From NCBI GenBank assembly GCA_022361535.1, contig JAKSAU010000326.1, forward strand, positions 1-24,406: 24,406 nt of DNA, given 5' to 3'. Below the pieces are notes generated by a model. The model saw only the letters and a program-made list of their open reading frames with translations, was not told where the DNA came from and ran no database searches. The stretch comes from Desulfobacterales bacterium. Lineage in GTDB: Bacteria; Desulfobacterota; Desulfobacteria; Desulfobacterales; Desulfobacteraceae. Position 1 is the first letter of the stretch. Every line of letters begins with the position of its first letter. The position numbers were made by a program, and so were the translations under genes. Shown here piece after piece: positions 8,049-14,772 of this stretch.

Positions 8049-8834
8049 TTAGAGTCCTCCTTTAGCTTTCAGCTTCTCAATCAATTTTTCAATAATCTCT
8101 TCGGTGGAGCCTTCAAGCATTTCAGCACCATCGCCCATATCGGGTACAAAGTAGTCTACCCGTTTGGTCTTGGCACCGTCTTCACCGACTGCGGAAGCAT
8201 CGATGCCCAGTTCTCCGGCATCTTTTTCAGGAATCTCAACTTTGGCAACTTTACGGATACCGCGAATACCTACGTAGCGGGGTTCGTTGATACCGGTCTG
8301 GATGGAAAGAACGCAAGGCAGTTCAATTTCATTCATTTCCTGGTTGCCGCCTTCGATTTCACGGCCTACTTTGATTTTATCGCCGTCTGTTTCGATTTTA
8401 TTTACCAGGGATGCATAAGGATAATCCAGCATAGCAGCCAGCATACCGCCGACCTGGCCAGCACCTTCGTCAGCCTGGGCACCGGTAAGGATCAAATCGT
8501 AATTGCCTTTTTCAATTTCAGCTTTGAGGATTGCAGCAATACCTTTACCGTCAGATCCTTCAAATGCATCGTCGCACAGGAGCACGCCATTGTTTGCGCC
8601 CATGGCCATTTCACGTCTCAGAACTTCTTCAGCTTCGTCATCACCCACAGTTACTACAGTGACGCTGCCACCGACGTTGTCCACGATCTGAATGGCTTCT
8701 TCTACCGCATAGTTGTCCCATTCATTTACAGAGTAAACCAGATCGTCGCGGTCCAGATCATTCCCATCTGAATTGAGTTCAAATTCGTTCTCAGCAGTAT
8801 CTGGAACGCGTTTGACGCATACCAAAATTTCCAT
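8049..8834 (-). CDS. etfB: Electron transfer flavoprotein beta subunit
   Basis: This 261-aa protein is the beta subunit of ETF. It starts with ILVCVKRVPDTAE and has the family motifs NEWDNYAVEEA, VGDDEAEEVLRREMAMGAN, LTGAQADEGAGQVGGMLA (nucleotide-binding loop) and the recognition-loop region before LPCVLSIQTGINEPRYVGIRG. Two ATGs are adjacent. AAGGAGG (8840-8846) is only 2 nt from the ATG at 8837 but 5 nt from the one at 8834, so I choose 8834. It sits 79 nt downstream of the EMO stop, across a hairpin that may set ETF:EMO stoichiometry. Whether this ETF is of the bifurcating type cannot be settled by eye; pairing with EMO argues for a simple electron carrier. Confidence 0.95.
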   Translation of the reverse strand: MEILVCVKRVPDTAENEFELNSDGNDLDRDDLVYSVNEWDNYAVEEAIQIVDNVGGSVTVVTVGDDEAEEVLRREMAMGANNGVLLCDDAFEGSDGKGIAAILKAEIEKGNYDLILTGAQADEGAGQVGGMLAAMLDYPYASLVNKIETDGDKIKVGREIEGGNQEMNEIELPCVLSIQTGINEPRYVGIRGIRKVAKVEIPEKDAGELGIDASAVGEDGAKTKRVDYFVPDMGDGAEMLEGSTEEIIEKLIEKLKAKGGL

Positions 8835-8862
8835 CATTGCCTCCTTAAACTTCGGGTTATGA

Positions 8863-8893
8863 TCTGCCGGATCATTAATTCAGATCCGGCAGA
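8863..8893 (-). other. Intercistronic stem-loop between the EMO gene and etfB
   Basis: A perfect 11-bp inverted repeat (8863-8873 with 8883-8893) with a 9-nt AT-rich loop lies between the EMO stop and the etfB ribosome site. No U-run follows on the minus strand, so it is not a normal terminator. A role in mRNA processing, stability or partial attenuation is inferred. Confidence 0.6.
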
Positions 8894-8913
8894 CTTACAC
8901 AGTTAAGCGTTTC

Positions 8914-10980
8914 TTATGCTAAATGTTGCTCAATGAGTTCAGTAAAATCAATGGCTTCCATTTCACCTTCTTTACCAGCCACTTTAATGGCATCCTGCAT
9001 GTTCACCAGGCAGAAGGGGCAGGCAGTCACGATGACTGTGGCACCTGCTTCGGCAGCCATGTTTACTCTCAACACGCCCATTCGGGTTTCTTCTTCCGGT
9101 TCATAGAAGAGCATCAAACCGCCGCCGCCGCAGCAAAAAGATCTGTCACGGCTCTTCTCGATCTCGACCCGGGTCAGCCCTTCAATGGCATCCAGAGCAT
9201 CTCTTGGATCTTCGTATACGCAGTTATGGCGACCCAGGTAACAAGGATCATGGTAGAAAAAGACTTTTTCCGGATCTTTGCAGGGTTTCAAAGCCAATTC
9301 ACCGGATTTGACTTTCCGGGCCACAACCTGGCTGATGTGCTTGACAGGGGGAAGCCCTTCGTAGTCATTTTTCAATGCATTATATGCATGGGGATCTGCA
9401 GTGACGATTTCTTTTACACCGGATTCCAGGATCGCCTCTGTGTTCTGTTCTTTCAGATCCTGGTAAAGCATTTCCTCACCAAACCGGATTACTTCGTGAC
9501 CACTATCTTTTTCCGCCTTTGCCAGGATACCGAAATCAACACCGGCTTTTTCAAGGATAATAGACGTCCGGCGTGCAATTTCCTGGATATTATCATCATA
9601 GGACGTGATACTATCTACAAAGTAAAGTGTTTCTGCACTTTCTTTGTTCAGATCTTTGATGGTATGCTCGGCCTTGAAATCCTTGTCTTTGGCCCAGTCG
9701 GCACGTTTTTTCTCCATCTTTCCGTATGGATTGCCGCGTTTTTCAAGGGCTTTCATGGGTTTCTGCAGGGACTGGGGAACCATACCCTCATCCACCATGC
9801 CACGACGCAGGTCAACCATTTTATCAATGTATTCGATGCCCAAGGGGCATTCCTGTTCACAGGCACCGCAGGTAGTGCAAGACCAGATTTCATCCTCTGT
9901 ATAGATATCTTCCACCAGCATGTTGGGAGAATTGTAAATCTCACCGGACATGGGATAGTTTTTGAAAATCAAGTCACGCGCCTTAATGGTAATAAACCTT
10001 GGAGACAATGGTCTTCCAACTGCATTGGCCGGACAATGGTCAGAACATCTGCCGCAGTCTGCACACGAGTAGAAGTCGAGCATGTGCTTCCAGGTAAAAT
10101 CTTCCAGGTTTTTAACACCAAAGGATTCCAGTTCATCCAGGTCTTCATCTTTAACGCCATGCATAACCGGTTTGATATTACCTTTTTTAACCCGCATGAA
10201 AAATACGTTAAAAATAGAGGTGATGACATGGAAATGCTTACCCATAGGAAGAAAACAAAGAAAGAAGAAAAACGCCACATCATGCAGATAATACATGAAG
10301 ATATGAAGGCCCTGTAAGAAACCCAAGGGAGCTGAAGCAAGCAGTTTTTTGAAAATCCAGACCAGGGACAAGGGTGCCACAAAATGGGTCTTACCGGTTT
10401 CCTGTAAGGCATAAGCCATTTCGGATGCCTCAAACAGACTTTCGGAAATCATAAGTGTGGAGATAACACCCAACACAAACACAGCCTCAGCTGTGTGATC
10501 ATGCCCGTATTTTTCAGGTACTGCATACCTGGCGGGTTTGTAGATCCCGCGGCGGACAGCTGCGATAATACATGCCACAAGAACGGCTGTGGCTGCATAA
10601 TCTTTAAAGAAATTGTAAATGGCACCAATAGGGCCGTCAAATCCAGGCAGTACAAATCCGTCTGATATACCAATGATGACAAGACTTGTAGACCGGATGG
10701 AAAGAACCAAAAAACCTGCAAAGATGACGATATGCAGAACACCTGCCAGCATATACCTGGGCTGGCGGATCTGGCCAAGCCAGATCAGAACCAGGTTTTT
10801 AACCCGTGCCGGAATATTGTCAAACCGGCTGTCCGGGTTTGCACGTACCAAGGGTGCAATTCTGCGGGCCATGATATAGGCGAACGCTCCCACACCTGCT
10901 ATTGGCAGCAGAAATGAGAGAATCACCATTGGAAAAAATCCGAACAACTGGTAACTTGCCGGACCAATAATTGAAGACAT
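8914..10980 (-). CDS. Membrane ETF:menaquinone oxidoreductase (EMO/EtfD type, HdrDE-like)
   Basis: This 688-aa protein moves electrons from reduced ETF to menaquinone. Residues 1-260 form a NarI-like cytochrome b domain with about six helices and histidines suited to heme b (H83, H226, H233, H249). Two 4Fe-4S motifs follow: C306/309/312/316 and C368/371/374/378. The C-terminal half has two CCG domains, as in HdrD/GlpC. The second is intact (C580 in HDPCYLGR, C616-C617 in CCGGGG, C654/C657 in CPFC). In the first, the expected cysteines are all replaced: VDS at 455-457, EKDSG at 490-494, DPHA at 529-532. It is first in an operon with etfB and etfA and lies downstream of a FadR-like regulator, which fits beta-oxidation. 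The family role is known from anaerobes and mycobacterial EtfD. Confidence 0.9.
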   Translation of the reverse strand: MSSIIGPASYQLFGFFPMVILSFLLPIAGVGAFAYIMARRIAPLVRANPDSRFDNIPARVKNLVLIWLGQIRQPRYMLAGVLHIVIFAGFLVLSIRSTSLVIIGISDGFVLPGFDGPIGAIYNFFKDYAATAVLVACIIAAVRRGIYKPARYAVPEKYGHDHTAEAVFVLGVISTLMISESLFEASEMAYALQETGKTHFVAPLSLVWIFKKLLASAPLGFLQGLHIFMYYLHDVAFFFFLCFLPMGKHFHVITSIFNVFFMRVKKGNIKPVMHGVKDEDLDELESFGVKNLEDFTWKHMLDFYSCADCGRCSDHCPANAVGRPLSPRFITIKARDLIFKNYPMSGEIYNSPNMLVEDIYTEDEIWSCTTCGACEQECPLGIEYIDKMVDLRRGMVDEGMVPQSLQKPMKALEKRGNPYGKMEKKRADWAKDKDFKAEHTIKDLNKESAETLYFVDSITSYDDNIQEIARRTSIILEKAGVDFGILAKAEKDSGHEVIRFGEEMLYQDLKEQNTEAILESGVKEIVTADPHAYNALKNDYEGLPPVKHISQVVARKVKSGELALKPCKDPEKVFFYHDPCYLGRHNCVYEDPRDALDAIEGLTRVEIEKSRDRSFCCGGGGLMLFYEPEEETRMGVLRVNMAAEAGATVIVTACPFCLVNMQDAIKVAGKEGEMEAIDFTELIEQHLA

Positions 10981-11010
10981 ACTGACTTACCTCCCGTTAT
11001 GTTTGAAAAA

Positions 11011-11028
11011 TGAATTCAGGCTCATTGA
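11011..11028. promoter_or_regulatory. Candidate FadR operator upstream of EMO-etfBA
   Basis: TGAATTC-AGGC-TCATTGA matches the Bacillus subtilis FadR box TGAATGA-N4-TCATTCA (recalled from the literature) at 11 of 14 half-site positions, with the same spacing. It lies right after a candidate -10, where bound repressor would block initiation. A second such site is in front of the fadR-like gene. Confidence 0.45.
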
Positions 11029-11057
11029 GCTTTAATAAACATGGCCTTTGCCGTCAA
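11029..11057 (-). promoter_or_regulatory. Candidate sigma-70 promoter for EMO-etfBA
   Basis: On the minus strand TTGACG (11057-11052) is followed after 17 nt by TAAAGC (11034-11029). The -35 is good and the -10 weak. The layout, with an operator directly downstream, repeats that of the fadR promoter, which adds some support. Confidence 0.35.
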
Positions 11058-11107
11058 GCAAAAAGCCTGGTTCACCAAATTTATATCATTTATATACTAT
11101 ATGGCGT

Positions 11108-11695
11108 TTAGTTGCCTTTCACGCCGCTCAAGTATAAATCCACCAGCGGGTCAGCCATGGATACTAAGTCATAGCGCCCCTGGGCAGAAACCCAGGTTGA
11201 AATAACCCCTTCAACCGCGCCGAGGATAAACCGTTTGACCAACCCCACAAAAAGGTCCTGCCGCATGGATCCTTCAATCTGTCCTTGTTCAATAATATCA
11301 GACAATAAATCAAGGTACATTTTTGAGATATCTTTGATCTGGGATTCAATATCCCGAAGGTATCGGACTTCCGACTGAAAAATAATGGCCATATTCTTAT
11401 CGTTCTGGAATTCTTCAAGATGGCAGCGGATCAGGTTGCGCAACTTACTTTCCGCATTGGTGCCTGCAGCAACGGCCGCATTCATCTTCTCGAACACCAC
11501 ATCGGTTTTGAATGTTAAAAACTGGTAAAGAATATCGTCCTTGTTTTTAAAATACAGGTAGAGGGTACCGTCTGCCACTCCAGCCTTGGCCGCAATCTGG
11601 GATATAGTGGCTTTATAAAAGCCGAATTCCGCAAATACAGCCCCGGCACTGTTCAATATTTTATGATATTTTTCAGATTTATTTTTCTGCAACAC
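11108..11695 (-). CDS. fadR: TetR-family acyl-CoA-responsive regulator, FadR-like
   Basis: This 195-aa TetR repressor has its helix-turn-helix at about residues 29-49 (ATISQIAAKAGVADGTLYLYF) followed by KNKDDIL, very close to B. subtilis FadR (YsiA), which represses fatty-acid degradation and etfBA and is released by long-chain acyl-CoA. The C-terminal helical ligand domain (60-195) is of normal length. It is encoded 127 nt upstream of the EMO gene on the same strand, with matching operator-like sites in front of both. The start codon ATG at 11695 follows a GGGGCC/AAAGGTG stretch, a modest ribosome site. TetR assignment is firm; the ligand and regulon are inferred from similarity and context. 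Confidence 0.87.
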   Translation of the reverse strand: MLQKNKSEKYHKILNSAGAVFAEFGFYKATISQIAAKAGVADGTLYLYFKNKDDILYQFLTFKTDVVFEKMNAAVAAGTNAESKLRNLIRCHLEEFQNDKNMAIIFQSEVRYLRDIESQIKDISKMYLDLLSDIIEQGQIEGSMRQDLFVGLVKRFILGAVEGVISTWVSAQGRYDLVSMADPLVDLYLSGVKGN

Positions 11696-11718
11696 CTTTG
11701 GCCCCTTTTTTGGTCAAA

Positions 11719-11736
11719 TGAATAACGGTTCACCCA
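11719..11736. promoter_or_regulatory. Candidate FadR operator upstream of fadR
   Basis: TGAATAA-CGGT-TCACCCA fits the FadR box pattern (7+4+7) at 11 of 14 half-site positions; the inner TGAA-N6-TTCA is a perfect inverted repeat. It touches the candidate -10 of the fadR promoter, which suggests autoregulation. Confidence 0.42.
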
Positions 11737-11764
11737 TCTAACAATAGATCAAAACAAAAGTCAA
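11736..11764 (-). promoter_or_regulatory. Candidate sigma-70 promoter for fadR
   Basis: On the minus strand TTGACT (11764-11759), 17 nt, then TTAGAT (11741-11736). The -35 matches 5 of 6 and the -10 only 3 of 6. The operator candidate begins at its downstream edge. Confidence 0.33.
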
Positions 11765-12005
11765 GCCCCATTTAAATTTATAAATTAACAAAAAATATAG
11801 AAACTTTATTCTTTATTTATAATCAGTTACAACGCAAACAGCTTTCTCAAACCGCTAACATTTTCTTTTTTTAAAACCAGGAATCATCTTCTGAATATTC
11901 ATTCATTTATTTGATAAGGCTTGATTTTAGGGTGTTTTCATGACAAAAAAAGGGGATAATTCTTAATGATCAAAGACGACATATGACGATGGGAGGATAT
12001 ATACC
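11765..12005. other. AT-rich intergenic region upstream of the aldolase gene
   Basis: This is part of the 310-nt gap between fadR and the aldolase gene. It is strongly AT-rich and has no open frame of note. It holds a TGAATATTCA palindrome with an overlapping TCATTCA (11892-11905) that partly resembles a FadR half-site, and GGGAGG (11991-11996), the ribosome site for the ATG at 12006. No confident promoter could be assigned. Confidence 0.5.
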
Positions 12006-13292
12006 ATGGCCAATCTATATAATGATGAGTTTCAAGCTGTGCTTGACTATGGCAGACCGCCTAATGTAAAAAAATGTTTCCCAAATTCCAAGGCACTCAT
12101 TGTCAGCGGAAAATATATTGATCAAGCCATGCTGGCCAAAGGCAATTGCATGACCATTGCAGCCAATGGCAGAAGTTCTTTTGTAATTCGCGGGGCTCTT
12201 GCCGCAGCCCAGCGTGCAAATGCAGGTATCATCATTGAAATTGCCCGGTCGGAAGGGGGTACCAATGCCTACTGCCCCACAAGCTTATGGAACATTGCCC
12301 GCCAAACCGATGCCTATATGAATGAAATGGGCATCACCATTCCTGTGGCTATCCACGCTGACCATTTCGGTATAAAAAAAGAAGAAGATATAGAGCCTGC
12401 AAAAACTGAAATTCAATCCTTGTTTGATGCTGGAATTACATCCATAGCCATTGATGCATCACATATGCCTGACGATCAGAACCTTTTGGCCAATATTGAA
12501 CTGTATCCTTACGTACCCGATTGGGCCGGACTTGAAACCGAGGTTGGTGAAATTAAAGGTAAATACGGGTTATCAACTGATGAAGAAGCACTGTTTTTAA
12601 TACAGGGACTAAATGCACATAATATTTTTCCGGACTGGATCGCCCTTAACAACGGAACTACCCATGGTATCGAACAGAGTGACTCTGGTATTAATGTCGA
12701 GTTGACTGCCCAGATCCATGAAGCCCTTTCTCCGTACGGCGTGTCCGGTGCACAGCATGGCACATCAGGCAATAGTTCGGATCGCCTCAGCCAGATCGCT
12801 CAAAAGACACAAACAACCAAAGCCAATGTTGCCACAGCGCTTCAGATGATCTCCTGGGGAGTCAAGGTCAATGATTTTGGCAATGCGTTTATGGATGACA
12901 ACGGTGAGTTCATAAAAGAGGCCGACAAAGGCGCGACCCAGGAAAACTGGGACAAGATGTGTGCCTTTGCCAAGGCCAATGACTGGCAAGGCGGAAATTT
13001 CAAAAAACTGAACCTTCCTTTTGAAAGCCACTTGCTTGCCCAAAGCGCCTCGGTTCGAGAACGCATGGTAAAAGGCGTGGAAGATTTTGTATATACCCTG
13101 CTCACAGATGTATTTAACGCAACGGATACAGCTGACCAAGTCATAAATCAAATAATGAAAACCCAGTCTCATTTTCCGGGTTTCAAAGCCAAAAAAATCG
13201 AGAAAGAAAGTGAATGGACCCGGGAACAAATCATTGAAAAAGCCTCCAAAATTGTTGTAGATAAAGGACCTGACGGAGACTTCGATGATTAA
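12006..13292 (+). CDS. Class II (zinc) aldolase, divergent fructose-bisphosphate aldolase family
   Basis: This 428-aa TIM-barrel protein carries the class II aldolase motifs. HADHFG gives zinc ligand H117 and catalytic D119 or its equivalent; SIAIDASH is at 146-153; ETEVGEIKG contains the metal-binding Glu; ALNNGTTHG gives zinc ligand H220; and GAQHGTSGNS gives a third His (H251) with the phosphate loop. It is clearly longer than usual bacterial FbaA/GatY (about 285-360 aa), with extra residues at about 155-205 and at the C-terminus. The natural role is probably reversible aldol cleavage of fructose-1,6-bisphosphate in gluconeogenesis, but other sugar phosphates cannot be excluded. The start is set by GGGAGG 9 nt upstream. 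No terminator is visible before the flagellar cluster 60 nt downstream. Confidence 0.85.
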   Translation: MANLYNDEFQAVLDYGRPPNVKKCFPNSKALIVSGKYIDQAMLAKGNCMTIAANGRSSFVIRGALAAAQRANAGIIIEIARSEGGTNAYCPTSLWNIARQTDAYMNEMGITIPVAIHADHFGIKKEEDIEPAKTEIQSLFDAGITSIAIDASHMPDDQNLLANIELYPYVPDWAGLETEVGEIKGKYGLSTDEEALFLIQGLNAHNIFPDWIALNNGTTHGIEQSDSGINVELTAQIHEALSPYGVSGAQHGTSGNSSDRLSQIAQKTQTTKANVATALQMISWGVKVNDFGNAFMDDNGEFIKEADKGATQENWDKMCAFAKANDWQGGNFKKLNLPFESHLLAQSASVRERMVKGVEDFVYTLLTDVFNATDTADQVINQIMKTQSHFPGFKAKKIEKESEWTREQIIEKASKIVVDKGPDGDFDD

Positions 13293-13302
13293 AAAAAAAT
13301 TC

Positions 13303-13330
13303 TAAAGTTTTAATTTCACTAAACCGATAG
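13303..13330 (+). promoter_or_regulatory. Sigma-28 (FliA) promoter of the flgM cluster
   Basis: TAAAGTTT at 13303-13310 is identical to the enterobacterial sigma-28 -35 consensus. ACCGATAG at 13323-13330 matches GCCGATAA at 6 of 8. The gap is 12 nt rather than 11, within known tolerance. A start near 13337 would give a short leader with AAGGAG (13338-13343) before the ATG at 13353. Confidence 0.72.
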
Positions 13331-13352
13331 GGGGTTTAAGGAGAAAATTAAA

Positions 13353-13775
13353 ATGCAGATTCCTTCATATCAAATACAGAATGTCTTGAAAGTGTATTCA
13401 AGGCAGTTGAGCCAGGGCAAATTACTGGGTAAAAATAAGTTCGGTAATGCCAATAAGGTTTCTGCGGACAGTGTAAGCATATCTTCTGAAGGTAAACGCC
13501 AGGCCATTATTGATAAGGTTGCAAGTAACATTGTTGACCGGATCATTACTGAAGGCCCAAAAGAAAAGGATGAAGCTCAGATTACCAATCAGATTGAAAA
13601 AGAGCTGGGAAAGAAAATTGATTTTTCCAAGGGAAGAAATCAGTTTACCTACACCACTGTTGACGAAAACAATAATAAAGTTGTCCAGACCTTGTCTGTA
13701 GAAGACTCCAGATTTGTTGTGGAACGCATGACTGAGCTGGCACGTCAGGTCGCTGATACAAACATGGAATCTTAA
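13353..13775 (+). CDS. DVU0524-type FlgM-associated protein
   Basis: This 140-aa soluble protein opens with IPSYQIQNVLKVYSRQLSQ, the conserved start of the DVU0524 family found beside flgM in sulfate reducers. A polar linker (25-45) with DSVSISSEGKR precedes a helical part. A short beta-like stretch (QFTYTTVDENNNKVVQTLS) follows, then a C-terminal helix (RFVVERMTELARQVAD). The molecular role is unknown; the N-terminal pattern DSVSIS..GKR resembles the FlgM entry motif, so it may act with or against FlgM. It starts behind AAGGAG, 9 nt upstream, is driven by the sigma-28 promoter, and is followed 13 nt later by flgM. Confidence 0.8.
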   Translation: MQIPSYQIQNVLKVYSRQLSQGKLLGKNKFGNANKVSADSVSISSEGKRQAIIDKVASNIVDRIITEGPKEKDEAQITNQIEKELGKKIDFSKGRNQFTYTTVDENNNKVVQTLSVEDSRFVVERMTELARQVADTNMES

Positions 13776-13788
13776 GGAGACACTTGCC

Positions 13789-14094
13789 ATGAAAGTTACA
13801 AACAGCCCCCAACATTACATAAATCAAAGCTACGCTACCAATAATGCAACCAATGGCAATGCTGCATCAAACCAGGAAAAACGGGCCGAAGATACGGTTG
13901 CATCTGACAGTATTAATCTGTCTTCAACGACCAGAGATCTTCAGAAAATAGCTGTTGCATCCGAAACACAGCCGGCAGAAAGAGCTCAGAAAGTTGAAGA
14001 ATTAAAGCAGCAGGTTCAGGCTAACCAGTATACTGTAAATGCCGAACAGGTTGCGGAAAAAATGATCGGTTCAATTATGGATGAACTGGGTTAG
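13789..14094 (+). CDS. flgM: Anti-sigma-28 factor FlgM
   Basis: This 101-aa protein binds and silences the flagellar sigma factor FliA until the hook-basal body is finished and FlgM is exported. The long, low-complexity N-terminal half is the disordered, secreted part. The C-terminal half carries the family pattern: DSINLSSTTRDLQ (40-52), then AERAQKVEELKQQVQANQYTV and VAEKMIGSIMDEL, the sigma-binding helices. AAGGAGA precedes the ATG. The position downstream of a sigma-28 promoter gives the usual negative feedback loop. Confidence 0.9.
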   Translation: MKVTNSPQHYINQSYATNNATNGNAASNQEKRAEDTVASDSINLSSTTRDLQKIAVASETQPAERAQKVEELKQQVQANQYTVNAEQVAEKMIGSIMDELG

Positions 14095-14204
14095 GCTGCA
14101 GTTTTTTCCCAGTTTATCCTTTCTCCATCATTCCTGTGCCGGTAATCGGCAGCCCGCCCAATCCCAACCAACTGTTTTTTAAACGTTTTTCAACCGCAAT
14201 ATAA

Positions 14205-14227
14205 AGAGGGGATCGCCAACCCCCTCT
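14205..14227 (+). terminator. Weak terminator-like hairpin downstream of flgM
   Basis: A 7-bp GC-rich stem, AGAGGGG with CCCCTCT, and a 9-nt loop. It is followed by a T-rich but interrupted stretch (14234-14247). It may reduce read-through into the next gene or simply be a structured leader; the rest of 14095-14274 shows nothing clear. Confidence 0.3.
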
Positions 14228-14274
14228 GGCATGGCTTTTGCTTTTTATATCCCCAAGAGATAAAGGAGGATAAT

Positions 14275-14733
14275 ATGACCAACATAAACCAGATTCATGA
14301 TCTCACCCAGGCGCTGGGTGGGCAACCCCAGCAAAAGTCCAAGACCGGAGAAAAAGCACAGGGGTTTGAATCCGTTCTCAACTCTGCGCTGGACAAAACA
14401 GAGTCAGCTGAAGAGGGTACACAGGCAATGGGATTGGGTGAAATAGCAGCCCCGGCCTTTGACCTGGAGACACCTACTGCCATTGTTACCGGAAAGACAG
14501 ATAAACTTCTGGAGATGCTGGATAACTATGCCAGCCAGCTTGAAAACCCGGAAGTAACCTTGAGGAATATTGAACCTGTACTGGAAGAAATCAATGCCGA
14601 TGCGGCATCTCTTTTGGAGGACACCCGTTTTCTGGGAGAAGAGGACAGCCAGTTAAAGGATATCGCCACCCAAACGGTGGTTGCTGCCCAAACAGAATAT
14701 CTCAAATTCCAGAGGGGGGATTACCTGTCCTAG
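14275..14733 (+). CDS. Unknown protein of the flgM cluster, 152 aa
   Basis: I do not recognise this family. It is acidic and helical, with no signal peptide or membrane segment. The N-terminus has a Gln/Lys-rich linker and then GFESVLNSAL, similar in feel to N-termini of flagellar hook-length or rod-associated proteins. The C-terminal half is a likely helical bundle with many Glu and Asp, ending in EYLKFQRGDYLS. An AAAGGAGGA site 5 nt before the ATG predicts strong translation. Its place after flgM suggests a flagellar assembly or export-related role, but the 180-nt gap with a hairpin leaves room for separate control. FlgN was considered because of length and place, but I see no clear FlgN pattern. 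Confidence 0.7.
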   Translation: MTNINQIHDLTQALGGQPQQKSKTGEKAQGFESVLNSALDKTESAEEGTQAMGLGEIAAPAFDLETPTAIVTGKTDKLLEMLDNYASQLENPEVTLRNIEPVLEEINADAASLLEDTRFLGEEDSQLKDIATQTVVAAQTEYLKFQRGDYLS

Positions 14734-14772
14734 ACAAAAGCAGGGCTGGGCTGAAAGGATGTAACAGCTTGT

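Noticed and set aside
7222..8052. Open frame of 276 codons on the plus strand opposite etfA
   Set aside because: Antisense shadow of a confident etfA; Asn/Gly/Phe-rich composition with no motif and no ribosome site.
8923..10317. Long open frame (464 codons) on the plus strand opposite the EMO gene
   Set aside because: It is the complement of a gene with clear Cys motifs and heme/Fe-S domains; its translation is rich in Phe, His and Cys without any family pattern.
11892..11905. TGAATATTCATTCA as a third FadR box
   Set aside because: One half-site is exact, but the partner at the right spacing does not match, and it lies over 100 nt from the aldolase start.
13738..13753. TGGCAC as a sigma-54 -24 element
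   Set aside because: The matching -12 GC element is not at the right place, and the site is inside the DVU0524-like coding region.
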